A DNA stretch of 5,238 nucleotides from Christensenella sp. UBA7707 (GCA_002482435.1 DLFZ01000167.1:7317-12554), one strand, 5' to 3'. Shown: positions 1-5,238, counted from the stretch's first letter. The notes: generated by a model not told the origin, from the sequence alone. Numbers and translations: made by a program.

Positions 1-14
1 CCGGAATAAACTTA

Positions 15-40
15 AGTGGGCGGCCTTTTGGCCGCCCACT
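15..40 (-). terminator. Rho-independent terminator of the degV-like gene
   Basis: An 11-bp perfect stem (15-25 pairing with 30-40, arm AGTGGGCGGCC) closes a TTTT loop. Read leftward, it starts 34 nt after the degV-like stop codon and is followed by TAAGTTTATT, a moderate U-rich tail. Read rightward, the following bases are less T-rich, although it could also stop a convergent gene lying left of the window. The stem is strong; the imperfect tail is the only weakness. Confidence 0.8.
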
Positions 41-73
41 CTGTATGACTGTGCTGTTTTAGGTAAAAACCGC

Positions 74-940
74 TTATTTCTGCTTTCCGTAATGGAACAG
101 GGCAATCGTGCCGGGGCCGGAGTGCGCGCCAATGGTGATGCCGATGTCGTAGATGCGCACATCCGCAATGCCGAAGCGCTCCTTTACAGAGTCGGCGACG
201 AACTGTGCATCCTCAAGTGCGTCGCAGTGGCCGACGAAAACGGTATCCGCCTTTTCGCGGTCGATGGCGGCTTCCATGTTGTCAACAAGCGCCTTGAGGG
301 AGCGTTTGCGACCGGATACCTTGTCGAGTGCGATGAGCTGGCCTTCGTTGTTTACATGCATCACAGGCTTGATCTGCAGCACCGTGGCGATGGCCGCCGT
401 GGCGCCCGAAACGCGTCCGCCGCGCTTTAAGTAAACAAGGTCGTCCACCGTGAACCAGTGGCAGAAATGTTGCTTGTTTTCCTCGATCCAGCGTACCATC
501 GCGTCAAAATCAAGCTCGTTTTGAAGGCGTGCGGCATAGTATACCAAAAGCCCTTCACCAAGCGATGCCGCGCGGCTGTCGATGCAGGCGATTTTTCGTT
601 CGGGGTAGCGCTTTTGAAGCTCCGTTACGGCAAGCTGGCCGGACGCCGTCGAGCCCGAAAGCGCCGTAGAAAAGCCGATGTGAATGATGTCCTCTCCCGC
701 CTCAAGCACAGGCTCAAACGCTTCGGTGAACTGAAACGCGTTGATCTGCGAGGTGGATGCCTGTTTTCCCGCACGCATTGCGTCAAACAGCGCTTTAAGG
801 TTTAAGGCCGGATCGCCCGGTACATGTCTGTGAATCTGCCCATCGAGCGTAAATTCCATGGGAAGTACCGTAATGCCAAGGTTTTTTGCAAGCTCTACGG
901 TAATGTCGCTCGTCGCGTCGGTAAAAATCCTGTAAGCCAT
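74..940 (-). CDS. DegV family fatty-acid-binding protein (FakB-like)
   Basis: 288-residue DegV-family protein, the usual length of about 280-290. Family members bind one long-chain fatty acid. In Bacillota, FakB members present it to the kinase FakA, which makes acyl-phosphate for phospholipid synthesis. Visible family marks are the start MAYRIFTDATSDI (TDATSD at 7-12), TSQ at 63-65, the GFSTALSGST loop at 89-98, the RGGRVSG segment at 173-179, and the C-terminal IGAHSGPG at 270-277, which lies at the ligand head-group site in known structures. The start at 940 was chosen because AAGGAG lies 6 nt upstream and the protein then begins exactly where the family begins. An upstream in-frame start at 1006 would add 22 unrelated residues. 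The gene is monocistronic, with its own promoter and terminator. No fakA is in the window, so the kinase partnership and the ligand are inferred from the family. Confidence 0.93.
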   Translation of the reverse strand: MAYRIFTDATSDITVELAKNLGITVLPMEFTLDGQIHRHVPGDPALNLKALFDAMRAGKQASTSQINAFQFTEAFEPVLEAGEDIIHIGFSTALSGSTASGQLAVTELQKRYPERKIACIDSRAASLGEGLLVYYAARLQNELDFDAMVRWIEENKQHFCHWFTVDDLVYLKRGGRVSGATAAIATVLQIKPVMHVNNEGQLIALDKVSGRKRSLKALVDNMEAAIDREKADTVFVGHCDALEDAQFVADSVKERFGIADVRIYDIGITIGAHSGPGTIALFHYGKQK

Positions 941-946
941 ACCTGT

Positions 947-952
947 CTCCTT
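947..952 (-). promoter_or_regulatory. Ribosome binding site fixing the degV-like start
   Basis: AAGGAG on the minus strand lies 6 nt before the ATG at 938-940. It decides for this start over the in-frame codon at 1006, which would extend the protein with a non-conserved segment. Confidence 0.85.
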
Positions 953-1023
953 ATAAAAATGAATGAAGTATGTGGCCGGAAAAAACGCTTCAAGGCGCTT
1001 TCCCAAAGAAAAAAGTATGGTTT

Positions 1024-1052
1024 ATTTTACCGTATTGCGGCCTGCTTGTCCA
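1024..1052 (-). promoter_or_regulatory. Sigma-A type promoter of the degV-like gene
   Basis: On the minus strand a TGGACA -35 box (1047-1052) and a TAAAAT -10 box (1024-1029) are separated by 17 bp. Both match the housekeeping consensus in five of six positions. Transcription would start near 1017, giving a leader of about 77 nt that shows no obvious strong structure. The -35 boxes of this promoter and the rightward promoter are about 60 bp apart, so the two are divergent. Confidence 0.65.
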
Positions 1053-1113
1053 CCCGAGAGAACCACGCAAAACCGACTGAAAAAATTCCTTTTTAGGAAA
1101 ACGATGAGCATAC

Positions 1114-1142
1114 TTTACACCCTACTTTTCGGGTGTTACTAT
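1114..1142 (+). promoter_or_regulatory. Promoter of the membrane protein-decarboxylase unit
   Basis: TTTACA (1114-1119) and TACTAT (1137-1142) are separated by 17 bp. A TG dinucleotide at 1134-1135 gives an extended -10 (TGTTACTAT). A perfect TATAAT at 1144-1149 follows immediately, but no -35 stands at the right distance for it, so it may be a second overlapping -10 box. Transcription would begin around 1149-1156, about 30-40 nt before the start codon at 1187. Confidence 0.65.
1117..1136. promoter_or_regulatory. Inverted repeat inside the rightward promoter, possible operator
   Basis: ACACCC (1117-1122) and GGGTGT (1131-1136) form a perfect 6-bp inverted repeat with an 8-nt centre. It overlaps the end of the -35 box and fills the spacer up to the extended -10. 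It lies upstream of the expected transcript start, so an RNA hairpin is unlikely. A dimeric repressor binding DNA is the more natural reading. No known regulator motif was recognised, and a 6-bp repeat can arise by chance. Confidence 0.35.
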
Positions 1143-1186
1143 GTATAATTATTGGGCAAAATATTGCTCGAAATTGGGGGGTGACT

Positions 1187-1726
1187 ATGCACCGCGAAAC
1201 GAACCAGAGTGTGGACTCTAAAACCATTGACCTTTTGCTGGTCGTAGGGCTTTTGGTTCTGATCATTTTTGCTACGGCCATCAAAAACATTGTGGTTTCC
1301 CTGCCGGCAGGGGGGATCCTCCGATATGCCGCGTTTGGCTTAATGCTTGCGGCGGGTTACTTTCTCTACACGCGGCGCATCGTTTCCTATCGGTATGTGC
1401 TGTATGTGGATGCCGGAAAGGAGCATCCCGCGGGTACTTTTGTGATCGACCGCATGGTGGCTGACAAGGGGCGTGAGGTGCTTTTTCTTTTGCCCGAAAA
1501 CCTCTTGGGGCTCGTGGCACCCGGCGAAGCGTGGAGCGCAGGTACCCTTGGCGAAGAACCTAGGCACATACGCCGCAGGAAGCTTAGCATCGGCCCTCGA
1601 AAAACCGCGTATACCTTGTTTTATCAAAAGGAAAATAAAATTTACGCGCTCCTCTTCCATCCAAGCAAAAAGCTTGTAAGGCTTTTGCGCTCGGCCTTGG
1701 AAAACATGGCGCGCGTACGCACATAG
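1187..1726 (+). CDS. Small membrane protein of unknown function, two N-terminal helices
   Basis: 179-residue protein not assigned to a named family. It has a short polar N-terminus, a hydrophobic helix at about 14-32 (IDLLLVVGLLVLIIFATAI), a short loop, and a second helix at about 45-61. A soluble tail of roughly 115 residues then begins with the basic TRRIVSYRY. The basic residues after helix 2 suggest that both ends face the cytoplasm. The tail alternates short hydrophobic strands with turns and ends in a likely amphipathic helix (HPSKKLVRLLRSALENM at 158-174), an order reminiscent of bacterial PH-like domains, though this is a guess. The ATG at 1187 has a G-rich ribosome site (GGGGGGTGA at 1176-1184). 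An in-frame GTG at 1133 overlaps the -10 region of the promoter and is excluded. The decarboxylase begins 7 nt after the stop, so the two genes are probably cotranscribed. No substrate or role can be stated. Confidence 0.8.
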   Translation: MHRETNQSVDSKTIDLLLVVGLLVLIIFATAIKNIVVSLPAGGILRYAAFGLMLAAGYFLYTRRIVSYRYVLYVDAGKEHPAGTFVIDRMVADKGREVLFLLPENLLGLVAPGEAWSAGTLGEEPRHIRRRKLSIGPRKTAYTLFYQKENKIYALLFHPSKKLVRLLRSALENMARVRT

Positions 1727-1733
1727 GAGAAGC

Positions 1734-3131
1734 ATGAAAGGTACAAGAGAAAATCCGACACTCCCCGAAATGCTCGGGGCTTATTCCGCGCTTGAGACCG
1801 CACGTTTTCATATGCCCGGGCACAAAGGACAAACTCTTTTGTGGCCGCTTGATATGGCGAAGTGGGATATTACAGAGCTTACCGAAACCGACAACCTCTA
1901 CACGCCCGAAGGCCCCATCCTCAACACCGAAAAGGGATGGGCGGAGGCGTGCGGCGCGAAACATAGCTTTTTGATTGTAAACGGCTCCACGCAGTGCGTT
2001 ATTAGCATGCTTCTGGCCGTCGGCCAGAAAAAGCACATCCTTGTTTGCCGTGACTGCCATAAGTCCGTTTCGGCGGGCCTTGCCATGGCGGGGCATTCGG
2101 TTTCGTTCGTGTATCCGGATTCAGAAGGTACAGTGGACGGCGTTGTCAGCGCGCGTTCGGTTGAGGCTGCGCTCAAAAAATGCAAGGCCGATGCGGTGTT
2201 CATTACAAGCCCCAATTTTTATGGCCTTTGCGCCGACATCGAAGCCATCGCCAAGGTGGTTCACGCGCACGGTGCGCTTTTGCTTGTAGACAGCGCGCAT
2301 GGCGCCCACCTTCCGTTTTCGCCGCTTCTGCCGCGGTTTCCCGCAGAGTGTGTGGATATGTGGTGCATCAGCGCACACAAAACGCTCAGCGCCCTCACGC
2401 AGTCGGCGGTTTTGCACCTTGGTGTAAACTGCCCGCTCACCGAGTACGACGTAAGGCGTACCATTTCCCTTACGCAAACAACAAGTCCTTCGTACCTCAT
2501 CATGGCCTCGCTCGACTGGGCGCTTTTCTCCGCCCGCCATGCAGACTTTGAGGCACACTTGAAGCGCCTCGAAAAAATCACCGAGCGCCTTCAAAAGCTC
2601 AACGGCATCAGGGTGTTTGGAAAAGAGCTTGTAGGCAAAGCCGGCATTTACGACGTTGATGTTACGCGCCTTGTGCTTGACGTAAGCGAGCGCGGCATCG
2701 ACGGGCGCGCCGCGGCGCTTGCCATGGAGGAAATGCGCGTGGTGCCGGAAATGGCGGACGCGCGAAGAGTGGTGTTCATCACCGGCCCCGCCGACAAAGA
2801 CGAGTGGTACGAAATGCTTTATGAGGCGGTCGCAGCACTTCCTTACGGCAAAACCGACATCAAGGTAACGCATCCGCCCGAGCTTGATCGCGAGCTTGCG
2901 ATGCCTGTTCGCGACGCGGTGCTTTCAAGAACCGAGCTTGTGCCGATTGAGTCGTGCGCGGGACGCATTGCCGCACAGGCTGCAGGCGCATACCCGCCGG
3001 GCATCGCCGCGGTGTTCCCCGGCGAGCGCATCACCAACGCCGACATCGACTACTTGTTTTTGCAGAACAAGCTGAAAATTCCCCTTTTCGGGGCGGTCAA
3101 GGGAAAGCTTTGCGTAGTACGCGAAGGTTAA
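1734..3131 (+). CDS. PLP-dependent Orn/Lys/Arg decarboxylase family protein (YaaO/SpeA type)
   Basis: 465-residue fold-type I PLP enzyme of the short Gram-positive Orn/Lys/Arg decarboxylase group. It lacks the N-terminal wing domain of the larger E. coli enzymes. Conserved blocks appear in order: HMPGHKG (26-32), the TELTETDNLYTPEGPI stretch (48-63), NGST for the cofactor phosphate (83-86), DSAHGAH (186-192, with Asp186 expected to contact the pyridine nitrogen), and SAHKTL (213-218) with Lys216 as the predicted Schiff-base lysine. The C-terminal domain carries the family's YPPGIAAVFPGE (420-431). All expected catalytic residues are present. Such enzymes decarboxylate arginine, lysine or ornithine to polyamine precursors; the substrate cannot be read from sequence, and YaaO itself is poorly characterised. 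The ribosome site AGGAG (1725-1729) overlaps the upstream gene's stop codon. A strong terminator follows the gene. Its relation to the darA-holB genes downstream matches the Bacillus yaaO neighbourhood. Confidence 0.92.
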   Translation: MKGTRENPTLPEMLGAYSALETARFHMPGHKGQTLLWPLDMAKWDITELTETDNLYTPEGPILNTEKGWAEACGAKHSFLIVNGSTQCVISMLLAVGQKKHILVCRDCHKSVSAGLAMAGHSVSFVYPDSEGTVDGVVSARSVEAALKKCKADAVFITSPNFYGLCADIEAIAKVVHAHGALLLVDSAHGAHLPFSPLLPRFPAECVDMWCISAHKTLSALTQSAVLHLGVNCPLTEYDVRRTISLTQTTSPSYLIMASLDWALFSARHADFEAHLKRLEKITERLQKLNGIRVFGKELVGKAGIYDVDVTRLVLDVSERGIDGRAAALAMEEMRVVPEMADARRVVFITGPADKDEWYEMLYEAVAALPYGKTDIKVTHPPELDRELAMPVRDAVLSRTELVPIESCAGRIAAQAAGAYPPGIAAVFPGERITNADIDYLFLQNKLKIPLFGAVKGKLCVVREG

Positions 3132-3139
3132 CACGGTAG

Positions 3140-3199
3140 AAAAGCGGCCGGAAACAGCGCGGCGCCTGCGGGTGCGCGCGTCCGGCCGCTTTTGCTTTT
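3140..3199 (+). terminator. Rho-independent terminator after the decarboxylase
   Basis: A perfect 13-bp stem (3140-3152 with 3181-3193, left arm AAAAGCGGCCGGA) encloses a 28-nt GC-rich loop, in which GCGCG (3157-3161) can pair with CGCGC (3175-3179). It is followed by TTTTGCTTTTG and another T-run at 3205-3210. It begins 8 nt after the stop codon and separates the decarboxylase transcript from the HAD gene. Because the stem is symmetric with A's on the left, it could be partly bidirectional, but no leftward gene ends here. Confidence 0.88.
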
Positions 3200-3240
3200 G
3201 TAGATTTTTTCTTGCTTTTTGCCGTTTTGCGCCGTGCGGG

Positions 3241-3269
3241 TTGCGCGTTTTGCCCAAAAGCTTTATAAT
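3241..3269 (+). promoter_or_regulatory. Promoter of the HAD phosphatase gene
   Basis: TTGCGC (3241-3246) and a perfect TATAAT (3264-3269) are separated by 17 bp. The -35 half matches only in its first three and one later position, but the -10 is ideal. Transcription would begin near 3276, about 30 nt before the chosen TTG start. This position also rules out the long upstream reading frame beginning at 3219, which lies before the promoter. Confidence 0.7.
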
Positions 3270-3293
3270 TTTAGTAAAGAACAGCAACGCATC

Positions 3294-3299
3294 AGAGGT
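3294..3299 (+). promoter_or_regulatory. Ribosome binding site deciding the TTG start of the HAD gene
   Basis: AGAGGT lies 6 nt before TTG at 3306-3308. There is no ATG or GTG at a suitable place before the conserved DxDGT motif, so the site supports translation from TTG. Confidence 0.7.
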
Positions 3300-3305
3300 T
3301 TTGAC

Positions 3306-3956
3306 TTGACTTACGACACCGTTTTTTTTGATCTGGACGGCACGCTCATCGAATCTGGCCCGGCCATTTTTGCCACCGCCCGTGCAACGCTAGTAGATAT
3401 GGGGCTTTCCTGTCCGCCCGATGAGCACCTTCATAAAATGGTTGGCCCGCCGCTAAAAGCGGGGTTTTCCGAGTTCTTGCACATCCCCGAAAACCGCTTG
3501 GACGAAGCTGCAAACCTATACCGCGAAAAGGTAAAAACCATGGGTATGGGCTCCACTTCGCCTTACAGGGGCGTTATCGCACTTCTTCAAGCGCTCAAAG
3601 CGCACAAGATCCGCGTGGGGGTGGTTACCTCCAAGGTGCAATCTACGGCGCTCGAGCAGCTTGCGGCGTTTGGCATCGCACCGTATGTAGACTATGTGCG
3701 CGGTGCCTTTCCCGACGGCAACGGTGAAAAGACGGAGCTTTTGCGCATCGCCATAAAGGATTTTTGCACGCCGGAAAACCGTGCCGTTATGGTGGGCGAC
3801 CGCTACTTTGACCTGAACGCCGCGCGGAACGTGGGTATCTTTAGCATCGGTGTGCTTTACGGTTACGGCGAGCGCGCTGAGATCGAAGCTTGTGCGCCCA
3901 CGCACGTCGCCCGGGATGTAAAAGAATTGGAGCGTCTGCTCCTAGGGCATGTTTGA
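3306..3956 (+). CDS. HAD-superfamily phosphatase, Gph/PpaX-like
   Basis: 216-residue HAD hydrolase with all four catalytic motifs. Motif I is FFDLDGT, with nucleophile Asp9 and acid/base Asp11. Motif II is VVTSK around 107-110 with Thr108. The motif III lysine is Lys142 in GEKTELL. Motif IV is GDRYFD with Asp165 and Asp169. The cap region between about 17 and 85 is helical, as in the phosphoglycolate phosphatase-like (subclass I) enzymes. The ending GVLYGYGERAEIEACAPTH is typical of this group. Such proteins are soluble cytoplasmic Mg-dependent phosphatases acting on small phosphorylated metabolites or nucleotides; the substrate cannot be predicted. TTG at 3306 is chosen because it follows a good ribosome site, lies inside the predicted transcript and gives the normal family length. 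The gene has its own promoter and no clear terminator. It occupies the place where tmk is found in related clusters, but it is not a thymidylate kinase. Confidence 0.9.
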   Translation: MTYDTVFFDLDGTLIESGPAIFATARATLVDMGLSCPPDEHLHKMVGPPLKAGFSEFLHIPENRLDEAANLYREKVKTMGMGSTSPYRGVIALLQALKAHKIRVGVVTSKVQSTALEQLAAFGIAPYVDYVRGAFPDGNGEKTELLRIAIKDFCTPENRAVMVGDRYFDLNAARNVGIFSIGVLYGYGERAEIEACAPTHVARDVKELERLLLGHV

Positions 3957-3979
3957 AAAATGGAAATACGCCCACTCGC

Positions 3980-4068
3980 GGCTATTTTCCCGCCATACTG
4001 TGTTGAATTTCTTTGAAATACTTCCGGTATTCCTGCAAAAATTCGCCTTGTATGGCGAAAAAATAGCC
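3980..4068. repeat. Large imperfect inverted repeat / hairpin
   Basis: Five nested stems fold the whole 89 nt: 3980-3988 with 4060-4068 (9 bp), 3991-3998 with 4050-4057 (8 bp, CGCCATAC/GTATGGCG), 4005-4010 with 4039-4044 (6 bp), 4013-4015 with 4036-4038 (3 bp) and 4017-4021 with 4027-4031 (5 bp, loop TTCCG). That is about 31 pairs, interrupted by a 2x2 mismatch and small internal loops. No T-run follows in either direction, so it is not a normal terminator. It could be a structured RNA leader or processing site, or a copy of a palindromic repeat or MITE-like element. The sequence alone cannot separate these. Confidence 0.75.
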
Positions 4069-4137
4069 TGCCATTGGTCATAGTTCCACGTTCCAAACAT
4101 ACCCTTGGCTGATCCGAACCGTTCTTCATCAACAAAC

Positions 4138-4145
4138 GGAGGTGA
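4138..4145 (+). promoter_or_regulatory. Strong ribosome binding site of darA
   Basis: GGAGGTGA is a full-length match to the anti-Shine-Dalgarno sequence and lies 6 nt before the ATG at 4152. It is the strongest ribosome site in the window, suggesting efficient translation of the receptor. Confidence 0.9.
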
Positions 4146-4151
4146 AACCCG

Positions 4152-4478
4152 ATGAAACTTATATTCGCCATCGTACAAAATGAGGACTCCAAACGCCTCA
4201 TCAAATCGCTCATCGAGAGCAACATCAGCGTCACGCGCATCTCTTCCACCGGCGGCTTTCTGCACGGCGGCAACTCGACGCTTATGATGGGGCTTGACGA
4301 CGAGAAGGTGCCCGCCGCGCTTGAGATCATCCGCAGCAAATCGAGCACGCGCAAGGAGTACATGGTAATTCCCTCCTCCATGCCCGGCTACATCGACAGC
4401 TCGCCCACGCCCGTACAGGTAACGTTGGGCGGCGCCACGGTGTTTGTTGTGGATGTGGAAGCCTTTCACAAATTTTAG
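4152..4478 (+). CDS. darA: Cyclic-di-AMP receptor, PII-like (DarA/PstA/YaaQ)
   Basis: 108-residue member of the CdAMP_rec family, almost the same length as B. subtilis DarA and S. aureus PstA (109). These are cytoplasmic homotrimers with a PII-like fold that bind cyclic-di-AMP between subunits; the downstream target is still unclear. The family framework is plain: MKLIFAIVQNEDS at the start, TRISSTGGFLHGGNST (28-43), GGATVFVV (93-100) and the ending AFHKF. Residues recalled as ligand contacts and retained here include Asn24, Thr28, Phe36, Leu37, Asn41 and Phe98. Two positions differ from the Bacillus and Staphylococcus proteins: Ser26 replaces Arg, and Lys107 replaces the penultimate Gln. The variable loop around 68-84 is about one residue shorter. 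holB follows after 5 nt, as in the conserved Bacillota cluster except that yaaR is absent. Confidence 0.95.
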   Translation: MKLIFAIVQNEDSKRLIKSLIESNISVTRISSTGGFLHGGNSTLMMGLDDEKVPAALEIIRSKSSTRKEYMVIPSSMPGYIDSSPTPVQVTLGGATVFVVDVEAFHKF

Positions 4479-4483
4479 CGCAA

Positions 4484-5238
4484 ATGCCGACCGACACGAA
4501 AGAAAACCGCCTCTTTGAGGCGATTGCGCAGCGCCGCGCACCCCACGCGCTTCTCATCACCGGCTGCGACAAGGCTGCGGCGGTGCATTTGGCGCGCCGT
4601 GCGGCGGCGCTTCATTGTACCGGCACCGAGGATATTAATAACCTTAGTGCCTGCGGCGACTACTTTGAGCTTGGCGAAACGCCCATTAAGGTGGATCAGC
4701 TAAAAGCATTGCTTGCGGAGCTTTTGAAGCGCCCCATCGGCACGCTCGGGCGCGCGGTGCTTATCCGCGACATCGGCGGCGAACGGGTGGATGCCGCATG
4801 CCAGCACAAACTTTTAAAAACGCTTGAGGAGCCGCCAAACGGCACTCTTTTTCTTTTTACGGGCAGCCTGCACTTGATTTACCCAACCATCCGCTCGCGT
4901 TGCAGCATCTACCGTGCGCCGCAGCTTTCAAAAGAGGAGATCGCCGAGGTGCTTCTCGAGCAAGGGGCGACACCGTCCGAGGCGCAAAACGCTGCGCAGC
5001 TTTGTGCGGGGTCGTTGGAGCGCGCGCAGAATCTTTGCTTTCGCACAGGCTTTCTGGAGCTTCGCACGGCGGTATTCGAAACGTTTCTCGCGGCGATACG
5101 CGGCGAGCTTCCCTTTGGCGATGCAAAACGCCATAAGGAAGAAAAAACCGCGCTCGATGCCGTGGATCTCATGCTTTCTTTTGCGAGGGATATGTTACTT
5201 GCAAAGGAAACGGGTCACCCTGAAGAAAATCCTGACTT
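4484..5238 (+). CDS. holB: DNA polymerase III subunit delta prime, partial (3' end outside window)
   Basis: 251 codons are open to the right edge with no stop. The product is the clamp-loader subunit delta prime, an AAA+ protein that works with DnaX (tau/gamma) and delta to load the sliding clamp. Visible marks are PHALLITG (20-27), the highly typical KLLKTLEEPP (109-118), TIRSRC (135-140) carrying the SRC arginine-finger motif (Arg139), and AGSLERA (175-181) at the end of the lid domain. The collar domain begins near 188 and is cut by the window edge. The Walker A site is degenerate (GCDKAAAV at 27-34), as expected because delta prime does not hydrolyse ATP. The four-cysteine zinc module usually found after the first helices is missing: only Cys45 and Cys57 remain in a shortened segment. 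The ATG at 4484 has no clear ribosome site and lies 5 nt after the darA stop, so translation is probably coupled to darA. Confidence 0.88.
   Translation, partial: MPTDTKENRLFEAIAQRRAPHALLITGCDKAAAVHLARRAAALHCTGTEDINNLSACGDYFELGETPIKVDQLKALLAELLKRPIGTLGRAVLIRDIGGERVDAACQHKLLKTLEEPPNGTLFLFTGSLHLIYPTIRSRCSIYRAPQLSKEEIAEVLLEQGATPSEAQNAAQLCAGSLERAQNLCFRTGFLELRTAVFETFLAAIRGELPFGDAKRHKEEKTALDAVDLMLSFARDMLLAKETGHPEENPD

Larger units (their letters stand above)
3957..4151 (+). other. Intergenic leader region upstream of darA
   Basis: This 195-nt gap between the HAD gene and darA is more AT-rich than the genes on either side. It contains the large hairpin at 3980-4068 and the darA ribosome site near its right end. 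I see no convincing promoter: TTGGTC (4074-4079) has only a poor -10 candidate (CATACC at 4098-4103, 18 bp on). darA-holB may therefore depend on read-through from the HAD promoter, or on a promoter I cannot recognise. Confidence 0.5.

Noticed and set aside
92..805. Plus-strand open frames opposite the degV-like gene
   Set aside because: They are antisense to a protein with full DegV-family motifs and lack ribosome sites or family similarity.
1086..1099. Small palindrome TTCCT-TTTT-AGGAA between the divergent promoters
   Set aside because: Only 5-bp AT-rich arms in an A/T-rich spacer; such a repeat is expected by chance and overlaps no promoter box.
2121..2873. 250-codon minus-strand open frame inside the decarboxylase
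   Set aside because: It is fully antisense to a gene with intact catalytic motifs. Its composition is rich in Arg, Cys and His without domain features, typical of a shadow frame.
3219..3305. N-terminal extension of the HAD protein from a TTG at 3219
   Set aside because: It would begin upstream of the predicted promoter, adds 29 residues not typical of the family, and the TTG at 3306 has a well-placed ribosome site.
4074..4103. Possible darA promoter (TTGGTC with CATACC, 18 bp spacing)
   Set aside because: The -10 matches consensus in only three of six positions, so it was not listed as a promoter.
4116..4124. GAAC-C-GTTC palindrome in the darA leader
   Set aside because: A 4-bp half-site is too short to support an operator, and no promoter was recognised beside it.
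3942..4541. Long minus-strand open frames (199 and 172 codons) across the darA region
   Set aside because: They run antisense to clear darA and holB coding sequence, have no recognisable domains, and reflect the third-position GC bias of the real genes.
1..5238. CRISPR arrays, tRNA or rRNA genes, insertion sequences, riboswitches
   Set aside because: No regularly spaced repeats, cloverleaf, transposase motifs or known riboswitch cores were seen on either strand.

Overview
The window looks like an ordinary chromosomal stretch from a member of the Bacillota, most likely a Clostridia-type organism. Moderately GC-rich coding sequence alternates with AT-rich gaps. Shine-Dalgarno sites are strong, and one gene appears to start with TTG. 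The genes include a DegV/FakB-like protein, a DarA (PII-like cyclic-di-AMP receptor) and a YaaO-type PLP decarboxylase close to holB, an arrangement known from the Bacillus yaaO-tmk-darA-yaaR-holB neighbourhood. Nothing points to a phage, plasmid, insertion sequence, CRISPR array or RNA gene. The genus cannot be named from this sequence alone.

Layout. Bases 15-40 are a perfect hairpin terminator ending the leftward degV-like gene (74-940). Bases 941-1186 are a divergent control region with a leftward promoter (1024-1052) and a rightward promoter (1114-1142). A 6-bp inverted repeat sits between the -35 and -10 of the rightward promoter. Rightward there is a two-gene unit: a small unknown membrane protein (1187-1726) and, 7 nt later, a PLP-dependent Orn/Lys/Arg decarboxylase family enzyme (1734-3131). 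It is closed by a strong terminator (3140-3199). A new promoter (3241-3269) drives a HAD-family phosphatase (3306-3956). Then comes a 195-nt gap that holds an 89-nt, roughly 31-bp imperfect hairpin with no U-tract. Finally darA (4152-4478) is followed after 5 nt by the first 251 codons of holB (DNA polymerase III delta prime), which runs off the right edge.

How the genes relate. The decarboxylase, darA and holB belong to one conserved Bacillota neighbourhood. In this window tmk and yaaR are missing from it, and a separately transcribed HAD gene lies between the decarboxylase and darA. The best candidates for a second look are the large hairpin upstream of darA, the operator-like repeat in the divergent region, sequence changes in the DarA ligand pocket, and the loss of the zinc-binding segment in delta prime. 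I found no convincing novel multi-gene system.
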